This document shows, piece after piece, positions 8,109 to 16,694 of a stretch of 64,000 bases of DNA (positions within the stretch are counted from its first letter, which is position 1; every line of letters begins with the position of its first letter). The stretch covers positions 1 through 64,000 of the forward strand of contig WRLG01000015.1 in the NCBI GenBank assembly GCA_009777725.1, in the 5' to 3' direction. The DNA is from Oscillospiraceae bacterium (GTDB lineage: Bacteria > Bacillota > Clostridia > Oscillospirales > Ruminococcaceae). A program made the position numbers and the translations under genes. The notes under the pieces are model-generated. The model was not told the DNA's origin. It saw only the letters and a program-made list of their open reading frames with translations, and searched no databases.

Positions 8109-8834
8109 CTATTCCTTGTTTTCCATCGCCTTGGGCGACCATTTATATCCAAATCCCCAAATTGTGGATATGTATTTGGGGTTGGAGGGCTCGTCTTCTA
8201 TTTTCATTCTTATGCGGCGGATATTAACGTCAACGATTTTGTCATCGCCGAAGTAGCTCTCCCCCCATATATTGGTAAGGATGCTCGTGCGGTCAAGGGC
8301 GGTTTCTTGATTATTCAAGAAATATTCCATGATTTGGAATTCAACTTGAGTTAAATCAATCGGAACACCGCTTTTGGTTACGGTTCTGCTCCTAAAGTTA
8401 AGCGTAAACGGACCTGACTCAATCGTAGTATCATCATTTGCTTCATTATCCTTAGCGACGGACATTTGGACGCGCCTGTAAATCGCGTCAACTCTGGCGG
8501 TAAGCTCGGAGGGGGAGAACGGCTTTGTAATATAGTCGTCCGCACCTATCATAAGCCCGCTTACCTTGTCGATTTCCTGCGTTTTCGCCGAGAGCATCAC
8601 AATCCCCAGCGTAGTGCTTTTGGCGCGCAGTACCTTACATACTTGAAAGCCATCGATTCCGGGCATCATAATATCAAGCAGGGCAATGTCAAAGTTGCCC
8701 TTTTCCTCGTCAAAAACGCGCAAAGCATCCTCTCCGCAGCTTACATCGATAACGTCATACCCCGCGCGCCTTAAGTTGATTACCACAAAATCGCGGATTA
8801 CGTCCTCATCCTCGCAAACAAGTATGCGTTTCAT
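8109..8834 (-). CDS. OmpR/PhoB-family response regulator (orphan)
   Basis: The 241 residues comprise a receiver domain (about 1-120; phospho-acceptor D54 in LLDIMMPG, acidic pocket E8/D9, conserved lysine in DDYITKPF) and a winged-helix DNA-binding domain (about 140-235; DDKIVDVNIRRIRMKIE). No histidine kinase is adjacent, which is unusual. Instead it is the last gene of a minus-strand operon of exported proteins (8863-13084). It converges on spoVS with 1 nt between stop codons. It may control the envelope genes upstream of it; this is inferred from position only. Confidence 0.92.
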   Translation of the reverse strand: MKRILVCEDEDVIRDFVVINLRRAGYDVIDVSCGEDALRVFDEEKGNFDIALLDIMMPGIDGFQVCKVLRAKSTTLGIVMLSAKTQEIDKVSGLMIGADDYITKPFSPSELTARVDAIYRRVQMSVAKDNEANDDTTIESGPFTLNFRSRTVTKSGVPIDLTQVEFQIMEYFLNNQETALDRTSILTNIWGESYFGDDKIVDVNIRRIRMKIEDEPSNPKYISTIWGFGYKWSPKAMENKE

Positions 8835-8862
8835 TTTTATATCTTCCTTTCAGCAGAATTAT

Positions 8863-9951
8863 TCATGCGTATCTTGACCTTGCATGTCGCCGATATATTA
8901 CGTATAAGTCCTTGTCACTTAGGTAACCCAGCAAATATGCTGTTTGAATAGATATAAATTGCGAATCCTTATAGAGCCAAGGTCTTACTGTGCCATGTGA
9001 CAGGTGGAAAACATATCCGTCAACAAAAATATATCCTCCTGCCAGAGTGATGGCTGCGGGAGAAATTCTTACTACAGGATAACCATTGAAAGTCCCGTAA
9101 GAAGCAGTAATATATGTTTCACCACGAAAATCACGCCTAACATCACTACGCATCTGTGCAATCAGTTGTCTTGGTAATGCCATTGACACCCCGGGCTCTC
9201 CCCATTTATCGGCATCTCTGTATTTATCATAGAAATTTGCCTCATATTCAATCCTGCGAACATCGTTTCTGCTGATTAACCCCTGTTCGTAAGCATCTTT
9301 TATATCGATAAACAAGCCGTCTTTATAAACCAAAACCCTATAAAGCACTTTGGGGTAATTTTGGGAATCGAAATAAACAAACCGGCAGTCAGCTATTACC
9401 GCTTCTGTTTCGGGCTGAAATTTATCACTTGGATAGTATTCAGCCGCCGCCACAATTACGTCATATCCGTTATAATTCCCGCAATATCTGACAATAGTTT
9501 CATCTTGAATATCAGCGTTAAAAAAACCAACATAACCCAATTCTTCGTAAGAAGCTCTAGACTGATTTTTAAAATCCTCTCTCAATTTGTCCAGTTTTTC
9601 TTGCGTTAGAGGGGCTTTAGGCGGCGGGGGGGATTGCCAAGTCCAATATTCCGTTACGGTAACTTTGCAGGTTAAAATTAACTCCCCGCATTTTGCGGCG
9701 ATTGTCGCCGTCCCTTCCTTAAACGCCTTAATCCTGCCATCGGCTCTGACTTGAACAACCTCGCTGTTTGAAGAAGCCCATTGAACAACCCCGTCATATC
9801 CGATAACGCTTAATTGAGTTACATACTCTATCGGTATGACTAAGCTCGTTCTGTTAAGCTTAATTTCCTCCGCCGAAACGGAAAGGTTTAACAACGCAAC
9901 CGTAACTAAAACAGCCGCTAAGAATACAGAAATTGTTTTACGAACTCTCAT
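8863..9951 (-). CDS. Secreted protein with Big2 domain and two copies of a YKD/GYL domain
   Basis: The 362-residue protein starts with a signal peptide (about 1-27, ending in SVSA). A bacterial Ig-like Big2 domain follows at about 30-100 (WASSNSEVVQV, GTATIAAKCG). Then come two copies of a domain I do not know by name: a Y-x-G-x-YNGY strand, then LVYKDGLFIDIKDAYEQGL (about 140-240) and, in the second copy, WLYKDSQFISIQTAYLLGYL (about 285-362). The same domain occurs once in the 250-residue neighbour. The start overlaps the upstream 54-codon gene by 14 nt. It is probably exported and binds an envelope or extracellular ligand; the ligand is unknown. Confidence 0.75.
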   Translation of the reverse strand: MRVRKTISVFLAAVLVTVALLNLSVSAEEIKLNRTSLVIPIEYVTQLSVIGYDGVVQWASSNSEVVQVRADGRIKAFKEGTATIAAKCGELILTCKVTVTEYWTWQSPPPPKAPLTQEKLDKLREDFKNQSRASYEELGYVGFFNADIQDETIVRYCGNYNGYDVIVAAAEYYPSDKFQPETEAVIADCRFVYFDSQNYPKVLYRVLVYKDGLFIDIKDAYEQGLISRNDVRRIEYEANFYDKYRDADKWGEPGVSMALPRQLIAQMRSDVRRDFRGETYITASYGTFNGYPVVRISPAAITLAGGYIFVDGYVFHLSHGTVRPWLYKDSQFISIQTAYLLGYLSDKDLYVIYRRHARSRYA

Positions 9952-10102
9952 AAAATTCCTCCCACATTTGCGTCCTTACCTCGTCAACTAAAGCAACCAC
10001 ATCATCAATGTCTTTCAGACCAAGCCTTTCCGCTTCGCCCTCAAATCCTTTTCTTGCCTTTTCAAACGCCGCCGCTGTAAAATTTTCAACCGTAATTCCC
10101 AT
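9938..10102 (-). CDS. Small acidic protein, unknown
   Basis: A 54-codon frame beginning MGITVENFTAAAFEKARK and ending EEFYESS sits between two exported-protein genes. It has a GAGGG ribosome site about 5 nt before ATG, lies 21 nt after the upstream gene and overlaps the start of the downstream gene by 14 nt, which argues for translation and coupling. It has no signal peptide and is predicted helical and acidic (DIDDVVALVDEVR). It is too short for confident family assignment. Confidence 0.55.
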   Translation of the reverse strand: MGITVENFTAAAFEKARKGFEGEAERLGLKDIDDVVALVDEVRTQMWEEFYESS

Positions 10103-10123
10103 AACTGCCCTCTAACCCCTCAT

Positions 10124-10876
10124 TCAATGCGGCAACGCTTCCTCATACGCGCTCGGATTCATTATATAGTCTATGCAGAAAATATCGTAATCCGTCAAAT
10201 AACCTAAAGCGTATGCTTCACCTATTCCCATAAAAGATGAATCTTTATAGAATAACAGCTCAAAACTGCCGCTTGTAATGGTCAGTGTATAACCTGCGAC
10301 CTCCATATATTGTATGTCATGCGTTACAGGGTAATCTCGGGGGTATAATATAACAACAGAGCCGCCGTTATAAGAGCCGTAATACCCGATAAGGGTTATA
10401 TCATCCGCCGTCAAGCCGCTCCAGACATCGGCTTTATACGCCGCAAAATCCCCCCTCATGATAAACTCTGCTTCGGGCGAAAGAGGCGCGGGCATAGGTG
10501 GCAGGGGTAAGGGCGTTGTTTGAGAAACGAGCACATCTGTTGCCAAAGGCTCGGTTTGCGTTTCCGTGTCCGCCGGGAGCGTAATCTCGGTAGTTGCCGT
10601 TGTTACGGTAACTGCGGGCGAGTTTGGTACTTCTATGACGTGCGGCATATTCGGTATAGTCGGCGCAATGGTTTCGTAGATTACATTGCCGTAGCTAAGC
10701 TCTTCTGAAATTGTTTCCATAGCAGTGATAGAGCCGGAATCCTCGCCCGACAGCCCGGATTCATCCGCCTCATCCACAGGTATATTATCGGCGATACTTC
10801 TAAGCAGAAAAAAGCCCGCAGTTATAATAACGGCAAAAATGGCTGATGTAACGATTAATTTTTGCACGGTGTTCAT
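10124..10876 (-). CDS. Membrane-anchored protein with Pro/Thr linker and one YKD/GYL domain
   Basis: The 250-residue protein has an N-terminal membrane anchor (about 7-27, LIVTSAIFAVIITAGFFLL). A long Thr/Pro/Glu-rich linker (about 30-135) resembles a cell-wall spacer. The C-terminal domain (about 160-245) carries YYGSYNGGSVVILYPRDYP and LFYKDSSFMGIGEAYALGYL. That domain matches the two copies in the 362-residue protein encoded downstream. It overlaps the upstream lipoprotein gene by 4 nt. The function is unknown, but the topology places the domain outside the membrane. Confidence 0.7.
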   Translation of the reverse strand: MNTVQKLIVTSAIFAVIITAGFFLLRSIADNIPVDEADESGLSGEDSGSITAMETISEELSYGNVIYETIAPTIPNMPHVIEVPNSPAVTVTTATTEITLPADTETQTEPLATDVLVSQTTPLPLPPMPAPLSPEAEFIMRGDFAAYKADVWSGLTADDITLIGYYGSYNGGSVVILYPRDYPVTHDIQYMEVAGYTLTITSGSFELLFYKDSSFMGIGEAYALGYLTDYDIFCIDYIMNPSAYEEALPH

Positions 10877-12276
10877 CCCCTTTGTTCCATAATATAAAGG
10901 TTGTTCAAAATCTCTGTATTTGTCAAAATGAGCGGGTCGTCATTATCCTCCGGGAGCTTAACCATATAGGTGAACCGCTCCGATTCTCTGATTACGGTAT
11001 ACCCGGCTTCAAGCCTTGCGAAAACATCGCCGCTTCGGACTGCGGAAAATCTCATAAGCTCCGCTTCACCGTCGGACGGGTATCTGTGAAAAACAATATC
11101 CCCCGCCGCCCTGTCCGATTTAACGGTAACAACGCTCTCCCACCTGCTCGGGATAATAAAGCAATACCCCTCGGCTGTATTGTAAAGACTTGCGTATTTT
11201 TTGATTATGCTGAAATTTTCAAAGACATTCCAGTTGGTTATATAAAAGCTTTCCTCGCTATCGGCATCGTGCCCGGGGAATAAAGAAAGCGTTGGGATTT
11301 CAATAATTAAGTCGCCGTCTATGTCCGTGCAGAGATAACCTGCGGGGCGAAGCGTGTCCTCCAGTATATCCGAGCCGCTTAAATAAAGCGGGTTTCGCAA
11401 TTCTCCGTTGATTGTATAGATAATCTCGGTTTTAACCATGCCGCCCGCCAAACTGTCAATAAACAACGCCCGCCTGCCCTCGCCGACCAAGCCGTAAACT
11501 ACATTGACAATATCGCTGGTATCGGGATTCAGCGGTACGGAGGATATTTCAACAACCTCTCCACCGCGCTCTTTGATTATACTTATATGCGCTTGGCTGT
11601 TAGCCGCAGGATTGTTCGGGGAGATGACAATAAGTCCGCTTTCACCGTCCGCGTCAAGGTCCGCTATAAACATTCTGCTGTAAATACCGCCGTACAGGCT
11701 CTCTAATATACCGCCCTCAAACCGATATACCCTAAAGCTTTTCTCGCCCGAGAGCAGGTTAAACCCTATAATAATGTTATTCCCGGAAGAAGCATTTTCC
11801 GAAGTATTTCCCAATGAAGAGAAAATCACCTTATCCACGCCAAAGCCTATTCCTGCGTGGTCATAAACAGAACGCCATTTTTCATTTTCCTTAGTCAGGA
11901 TATTCATCCGTATGCCGCTTTCGCCGTCCGCGCCGCCCCCCGATTCATAAAAAACCAAGGCAAGCTCCCCCGCGCCGTCTATACTCTCAATTATAAAAGC
12001 CGAGCGATAATCACCGTCTGACGGATAAACGAGGCTTAACCTTTGAGAGCCGACCGATTTCATAAGCGCGTCGTAAATTTCGGCTTGCTCATATGTAAGC
12101 ATGGGGGGAGACAGCAAGCTGTCCACCGATGCCCCGAGAGAACAGCCCTGCAATAAAAACGCCAAAGCAATCAGAAGAGATTTTAGGGTTGAAGGTTTAG
12201 GGTTGAGGGAGATTTTACCTGCCGCGGCAGGGGTCTTAAACCCCTCAGTCCTCATTCCTAAATCCTCAATCCTCAT
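10873..12276 (-). CDS. Large lipoprotein, FG-GAP/VCBS-like exported protein
   Basis: The 467-residue protein has a lipobox (LLIALAFLLQGC, Cys at about 45) preceded by an unusually long 33-residue leader. That leader (LNPKPSTLK and flanking residues) is encoded by low-complexity repeat DNA and a CTGCCGCGGCAG palindrome. The mature part contains calcium-loop-like repeats such as DLDADGESGLIVI and DIDGDLIIEIPTL, which recall FG-GAP/VCBS propeller blades. The ATG has a TAGGAGG ribosome site 6 nt upstream, so the long N-terminus is probably really translated. It sits 11 nt after the anti-sigma-like ATPase and overlaps the next gene by 4 nt. Its role is unknown. Confidence 0.65.
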   Translation of the reverse strand: MRIEDLGMRTEGFKTPAAAGKISLNPKPSTLKSLLIALAFLLQGCSLGASVDSLLSPPMLTYEQAEIYDALMKSVGSQRLSLVYPSDGDYRSAFIIESIDGAGELALVFYESGGGADGESGIRMNILTKENEKWRSVYDHAGIGFGVDKVIFSSLGNTSENASSGNNIIIGFNLLSGEKSFRVYRFEGGILESLYGGIYSRMFIADLDADGESGLIVISPNNPAANSQAHISIIKERGGEVVEISSVPLNPDTSDIVNVVYGLVGEGRRALFIDSLAGGMVKTEIIYTINGELRNPLYLSGSDILEDTLRPAGYLCTDIDGDLIIEIPTLSLFPGHDADSEESFYITNWNVFENFSIIKKYASLYNTAEGYCFIIPSRWESVVTVKSDRAAGDIVFHRYPSDGEAELMRFSAVRSGDVFARLEAGYTVIRESERFTYMVKLPEDNDDPLILTNTEILNNLYIMEQRG

Positions 12277-12287
12277 GTAAAGTCCTC

Positions 12288-12737
12288 CTAAAGGAAAATT
12301 TTCATCGTAACCGTAGTCCCAACGCCTACTTCGGATTTAATATCCAGAAAGTCAGCGTATTTTTTCATATTCGGAATACCCATTCCCGCACCGAACCCAA
12401 GCGAGCGGATATTTTCGCAGGCAGTTGAGAATCCGGCTTGCTGCGCTTTCGCTATGTCGGGTATACCCGGACCTTTATCCGCAAATATAATTGTGATTTC
12501 CTTTTCTGTAATTTCAATGTCTATATGTCCCCCGTTGGCATGAATGACCATGTTAATTTCAGCCTCGTACATCGCGATGGCAACATTGCGGACTACCTCC
12601 GCAGGTACGCCCCGCTTTACCTTCAAAAGCTTCTTTACCTCGCCGGAAACCACGCCCGCTTTGGAAAAATCGGACGCGTTTACGTCATAGTGAAGCTTCA
12701 TGGTACCGGTATAAGCCGGCTTTTCGCCGCTGCTCAA
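12288..12737 (-). CDS. Anti-sigma-type histidine-kinase-like ATPase
   Basis: The 149 residues show the GHKL ATP-binding fold of the RsbW/SpoIIAB group: the N box in YEAEINMVIHANGG, the G1 box FADKGPGIPD and the G2 region GFGAGMGIPNMKK. Proteins of this type phosphorylate STAS proteins or bind sigma factors. Here it overlaps by 4 nt a DRTGG-domain gene, a pairing seen in Clostridia near hydrogenase-type genes, which are absent here. No cognate STAS protein is in this operon. The partner is therefore unknown. Confidence 0.85.
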   Translation of the reverse strand: MSSGEKPAYTGTMKLHYDVNASDFSKAGVVSGEVKKLLKVKRGVPAEVVRNVAIAMYEAEINMVIHANGGHIDIEITEKEITIIFADKGPGIPDIAKAQQAGFSTACENIRSLGFGAGMGIPNMKKYADFLDIKSEVGVGTTVTMKIFL

Positions 12738-13084
12738 GATTTAGCGCCCCCTCTCAATCCGGCTTCATACAATATGCCGCAGGCGGCGAACATCCTAAGC
12801 TCGGTTGAAAGCAGCGTGATATGCCGCTCGCGTGCCAGCTCAACGATTGCCTCATCGGGCTGTTTCCCCCTTACAAAAACAACGCAAACTATGTCCATCA
12901 TCTCGGCGGTGCGGATTGCCTGCGGATTGCAAAGCCCCGTCAAAAGAACAGACTGGTCCTTTACATAAGCAAGCACATCGCTCATCATATCCGAACCGCA
13001 AGCCGTATGAACATGGTTGGAAAGAAATTCCTCTCCGCACAGCACCTCAGCCTCTAATAAATCCTTAATATCGCTTACCGTCAT
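12734..13084 (-). CDS. DRTGG-domain protein
   Basis: With the start set at ATG 13084 the protein has 116 residues (MTVSDIKDLLEAEVLCGEEFL...). The start is chosen for the AAGGATGG ribosome site; a longer frame to 13171 has no support. The whole protein resembles a stand-alone DRTGG domain, a regulatory fold also found with CBS domains and in phosphotransacetylases. It heads a seven-gene minus-strand operon down to the response regulator. A sensing role is inferred, with no ligand known. Confidence 0.75.
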   Translation of the reverse strand: MTVSDIKDLLEAEVLCGEEFLSNHVHTACGSDMMSDVLAYVKDQSVLLTGLCNPQAIRTAEMMDIVCVVFVRGKQPDEAIVELARERHITLLSTELRMFAACGILYEAGLRGGAKS

Positions 13085-13190
13085 AAACAAACCATCCTTC
13101 ACACTATTAATATTACCCCGCCAACAGAATCTGACATTGCTAATTATACACTTTTTTCGCCGTAAAGTCAATAATTTTATTAAAAAACTA

Positions 13191-13219
13191 TTGAAAAATA
13201 ATTTTAGGTATGCTATAAT
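13191..13219 (+). promoter_or_regulatory. Promoter upstream of Asp23 gene with duplicated -10
   Basis: TTGAAA (13191-13196) and TATAAT (13214-13219) are spaced 17 bp. The decamer ATGCTATAAT is tandemly repeated, giving a second TATAAT at 13224-13229. Confidence 0.6.
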
Positions 13220-13263
13220 ATGCTATAATGACTATAATTGACGCAGGGAAGGAATGAAAGCTC

Positions 13264-13623
13264 TTGATTATTGCGCGGGAAAATCATCTGGGAACGATTG
13301 AGGTTTCCAAGAAATATCTGTCGGCATTAATCAGCCGCGAGGCTTCCGCCTGCTTCGGCGTAGCGGACATGAACCCGCCGCGCAGTAATATAAAGCTTTT
13401 TCAAGTGCTGAATCAAGCGGCTTTACCGCACAGGCGCGGGGTCAGTCTCAAAACGCGCGGCGGAGGGTTTGAGGTTTCGGTGCATATCACCGTGCTTTTC
13501 GGCACGAATATCAAGGCTGTAACCGAAAGTCTTGCCCATAAAATCCGTTATTCCGTAGAAGAAAAAACAGGAATCAAAATCCCCGCAGTATCCGTTTACA
13601 TAGACGGAATCGTAACCAACTAA
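13264..13623 (+). CDS. Asp23/Gls24 family envelope stress protein
   Basis: The 119-residue protein fits the Asp23/Gls24 (YloU) family (LGTIEVSKKYLSALISREA at the N-terminus and the C-terminal AVSVYIDGIV). It starts at TTG 13264 behind GGAAGGAATG. Family members occur next to the fatty acid kinase FakA, as here, and are linked to membrane or envelope homeostasis. A repeat tract of AATTGTCAATTG type separates it from fakA. Confidence 0.85.
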   Translation: MIIARENHLGTIEVSKKYLSALISREASACFGVADMNPPRSNIKLFQVLNQAALPHRRGVSLKTRGGGFEVSVHITVLFGTNIKAVTESLAHKIRYSVEEKTGIKIPAVSVYIDGIVTN

Positions 13624-13627
13624 CTTA

Positions 13628-13690
13628 AAATACCGTCCGCAAAGCGGACACCGAAATTGTTAATTGTCAATTGTCAATTGTTAATTGTCC
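13628..13690. repeat. Partial copy of the AATTGTCAATTG/GC-hairpin repeat
   Basis: GTCCGC-aaa-GCGGAC is followed by tandem AATTGTCAATTG motifs, like one end of the 3613-3780 element. It lies between the Asp23 gene and fakA and extends the open frame upstream of the likely fakA start. Confidence 0.6.
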
Positions 13691-13707
13691 AAAAGGGGTG
13701 GTTGGGT

Positions 13708-15360
13708 TTGGTTAGCGGGCGTATGCTGAGAGATGCTGTAATTAACGGCGTTTATGCTATAGGAAGCAAAAAGCGGGAGGTTGACGAGCTTAACGTATTC
13801 CCCGTTCCCGATGGCGACACGGGCACGAATATGTCTATGACCATGAACGGCGCGCTTCGGGAATTACAATTTATAGGCGATGCCTGCACGGCATCCCAAA
13901 TTGCGGACATAACCGCCTCGGCTCTTTTAAGAAGTGCCAGAGGGAATTCGGGAGTGATACTGTCTTTGCTTTTCAGAGGCTTTGCAAAGGGCTTGGCGGG
14001 CAAAGCGGAAGCCGATTGCGAGGCTTTACGCAGGGCTTTGAAGTACGGCGTTGAGGATGCGTATAAGGCTGTTATGAACCCGGTGGAAGGCACGATGCTC
14101 ACCGTAGCGCGGGCGGCAAGCGAGAAAGCCGCCGCAAGCTCCGATTCGGCTGATGATTCAGATGAACCAGATGATATAAAGGCATTGTGGAGAGATGTTT
14201 GTGTCGCGGCTAAGGAAAGCCTTGACAAAACCCCCGAGCTTCTCCCCGTTCTGAAAAAAGCGGGCGTTACGGATGCGGGCGGAGCAGGGCTTTTGATTAT
14301 CTGGGAAGCGATGCTGGCTGTGTTTGAGGGCGGAAAAATAACGAAGCACGCGGAAAATAACAGCGCGCTTTCGGGAATAAGTGCCTTAGCAGATGAAGAG
14401 GGCGAAATCACTTTCGGCTACTGCACCGAATTTGTAATAAACAAAAGCGCGGATGCTAAGGACGCGGCGGCGTTAAGAGCGTTTTTGCAAACAATCGGCG
14501 ACAGCGTAGTCTGTGTTGACGACCGCGATATAATAAAGGTTCACCTGCATACCGATAACCCGGGAAAAGCCGTTGAGGAAGGTTTGCGCTTCGGCGCATT
14601 GGTAAATATAAAGATTGACAATATGCGGGAACAGCGACAGAACAAAGTAAAGGAAGCCGAAATCCTAAAGCGTAAGGAGTTCACCCCCGCCGCCCCCGAG
14701 AAAAAATACGGCTTTGTCGCCGTAAGCTCCGGCGCGGGGCTTGAGGCTATGTTCAAAAATTTGGGCGCGGACAGGATTGTTTGCGGCGGACAAACGATGA
14801 ACCCGTCAACCGATGACATATTAAAGGCAATTTATATGACCCCCGCCGAAACTGTCTTTATACTCCCCAATAATAAAAATATAATATTAACGGCAGAACA
14901 AACCGTAAAGCTTGCCGACAGAAAGGTCTGCGTTTTGCAAACCCGCACAATCCCTCAGGGGATGAGCGCGTTCCTTGCTTTCGATTCCGACCTTGATTTT
15001 AATACAAACCGCTTGAATATGGCAAAAGCCATAGAAAAGGTATCAACAGGACTTGTAACTTTCGCCGCGCGTGACAGCGTTTTTGATGGGCATCATATAA
15101 AGAAAGGCGAGGTTTTAGCTCTGGAAAACGGTAAGCCGATATTTTCCGAAAGGGATATTAACAAGGCGGCTTACAGGCTTTGCAAAAGGCTGATTAAGAG
15201 TGATTCGGAATTTGTTACTATCATATACGGCGCGGATGTAACCGATGAAAGGGCAGAGGAGCTTTTAGCCCTAGTAAAGGACAAGTACGGCGCGCATGTC
15301 GAAATAATGCTCCTAAACGGAGGGCAGCCGATTTATTATTATATTATATCGGCGGAGTAG
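13708..15360 (+). CDS. fakA: Fatty acid kinase, ATP-binding subunit (DAK2 domain)
   Basis: The 550-residue protein (start TTG 13708, after AAAAGGGGTGG) has the DAK2/DhaL kinase domain at about 1-195 with the metal-binding motif PDGDTGTNMSMTMNG. A C-terminal DAK1-like region completes the FakA/YloV architecture. FakA phosphorylates fatty acids bound to a DegV-type FakB protein for phospholipid synthesis. No FakB is in this window. The upstream in-frame extension is encoded by repeat DNA, so the earlier start was not used. It is followed after 6 nt by a P-loop ATPase. Confidence 0.9.
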   Translation: MVSGRMLRDAVINGVYAIGSKKREVDELNVFPVPDGDTGTNMSMTMNGALRELQFIGDACTASQIADITASALLRSARGNSGVILSLLFRGFAKGLAGKAEADCEALRRALKYGVEDAYKAVMNPVEGTMLTVARAASEKAAASSDSADDSDEPDDIKALWRDVCVAAKESLDKTPELLPVLKKAGVTDAGGAGLLIIWEAMLAVFEGGKITKHAENNSALSGISALADEEGEITFGYCTEFVINKSADAKDAAALRAFLQTIGDSVVCVDDRDIIKVHLHTDNPGKAVEEGLRFGALVNIKIDNMREQRQNKVKEAEILKRKEFTPAAPEKKYGFVAVSSGAGLEAMFKNLGADRIVCGGQTMNPSTDDILKAIYMTPAETVFILPNNKNIILTAEQTVKLADRKVCVLQTRTIPQGMSAFLAFDSDLDFNTNRLNMAKAIEKVSTGLVTFAARDSVFDGHHIKKGEVLALENGKPIFSERDINKAAYRLCKRLIKSDSEFVTIIYGADVTDERAEELLALVKDKYGAHVEIMLLNGGQPIYYYIISAE

Positions 15361-15366
15361 GGAGAT

Positions 15367-16026
15367 ATGAAAAAAATCACAATCATAACGGGGCATTACG
15401 GCAGCGGAAAGACTAATTTTGCGGTAAATCTCGCAATCAGCTTGGCTCAAAAGGGCGAAAAAATCACAGTGGCGGATTTGGATATTGTAAACCCTTATTT
15501 CCGCTCAGCGGATTTCAAAGAGCTTTTCAGAAGCTTTAATATAAGCCTTGCCGTTTCGGCATATGCAAAATCCAATCTGGACATTCCGGCTCTGTCCTTC
15601 GATGCGGAAAGCTTTATAAGGGACGGAGAACACTTGATTGTTGATGTAGGCGGCGATGACGCGGGCGCAATCGCCCTAGGAAGATACAGCGAACAGCTGA
15701 CAGCCGCTGAAGAACAGCTGAGCGTAAATATGCTTTATGTTATAAACCAATACAGATATTTGACCCGCAAGCCGGAAGAAGCCTTGGAATTAATGTATGA
15801 GATTGAAGCGGCGGCAAGGCTTCGGCATACGGGGATTATTAATAACTCGCATTTGTGCGATGAAACCACCGCCGAAACTGTCTTAAATTCGATTTCGTTT
15901 GCGGACGAGGTGTCGGAAAAATCGGGGCTTCCCATCGTTTATACTACCGTGCCTTTAGGCATAAGCGCGATAGTAAAAAACCCATTCCCCGTTCATATAT
16001 ACGTAAAAAAAATCTGGGAAAATTAA
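15367..16026 (+). CDS. P-loop ATPase of the CobQ/MinD/ParA type
   Basis: The 219-residue protein has a deviant-type P-loop (GHYGSGKTNFAVNLA, about 10-24), a switch-like DLDIVNPYFRSAD and VDVGGDDAGA as Walker B. Similar ATPases are encoded next to Vor/Kor oxidoreductase operons in Clostridia. Its role there is unclear; maturation or cofactor insertion is a guess. It is 6 nt from fakA and 15 nt from a lipoprotein gene, so it is probably co-transcribed. Confidence 0.75.
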   Translation: MKKITIITGHYGSGKTNFAVNLAISLAQKGEKITVADLDIVNPYFRSADFKELFRSFNISLAVSAYAKSNLDIPALSFDAESFIRDGEHLIVDVGGDDAGAIALGRYSEQLTAAEEQLSVNMLYVINQYRYLTRKPEEALELMYEIEAAARLRHTGIINNSHLCDETTAETVLNSISFADEVSEKSGLPIVYTTVPLGISAIVKNPFPVHIYVKKIWEN

Positions 16027-16041
16027 GGAGATATACAGGCT

Positions 16042-16677
16042 ATGAAAAATGTTAAAATTACGGCGGTTTTGACGGCGTTACTGTTGCTTGCGGGAGGTTG
16101 CAGCAGAGCCCCCGAATTTGTAATACCCGAAGACCCCGATGTAAGAAACGCATTGTGGAATATGACTATGGACGAGGTTATTTTCTGCGAGTCAAAGGAG
16201 CCGGACGAAAGGCTTGACAATGCTTTGATTTACAAAAATGTCCGGCTGGAAAAAATCCCTCCGGCAGATATTACCTATAATTTTTATAATATTGACCTTG
16301 TAAACACGGACGGGAGCGAAAGGCTTCTAAGCTCCGTAACCTATTCATTTAACGGGATGCGTAGACTGAATCAAAGGCAGCTTCATAATACTTATATAGA
16401 AATACTGGACGAATACAGCAAAAAATACGGCACACCGATAAGTGATGCCAGAGTTACCGAGCTTTCCGACAACGGAACAGTTGAAAGGACGGTTCTCTAC
16501 GAGCCCGTTGAGAAGATATACGACACTACCTTTACCTTCGGAGGAACCGCGCTGTATACCGCGGATTGGACTAACGAATTTGAAACCACAAATATCAGGC
16601 TCAGATTCGTTTACGATGAAAGAGGTCCTGTTATGGAGGTATTATATGAATATTTTGAACATAACAACGACATATAG
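16042..16677 (+). CDS. Lipoprotein, unknown function
   Basis: The 211-residue protein has a clear type II signal peptide with lipobox LAGGC (Cys about 20). The mature part has no motif I recognise; it is mostly beta with a charged C-terminus. It starts after AAGGAGATATACAGGCT, with a good ribosome site. It lies between the P-loop ATPase and the Vor ferredoxin subunit in the same direction, an odd place for an exported protein. Confidence 0.7.
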   Translation: MKNVKITAVLTALLLLAGGCSRAPEFVIPEDPDVRNALWNMTMDEVIFCESKEPDERLDNALIYKNVRLEKIPPADITYNFYNIDLVNTDGSERLLSSVTYSFNGMRRLNQRQLHNTYIEILDEYSKKYGTPISDARVTELSDNGTVERTVLYEPVEKIYDTTFTFGGTALYTADWTNEFETTNIRLRFVYDERGPVMEVLYEYFEHNNDI

Positions 16678-16694
16678 AAAGGAATGTTCTTACC

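Noticed and set aside
13752-14411. 219-codon frame on the minus strand inside fakA
   Set aside because: It is an antisense shadow of a well-supported gene with GC-biased codons; no ribosome site or known motif.
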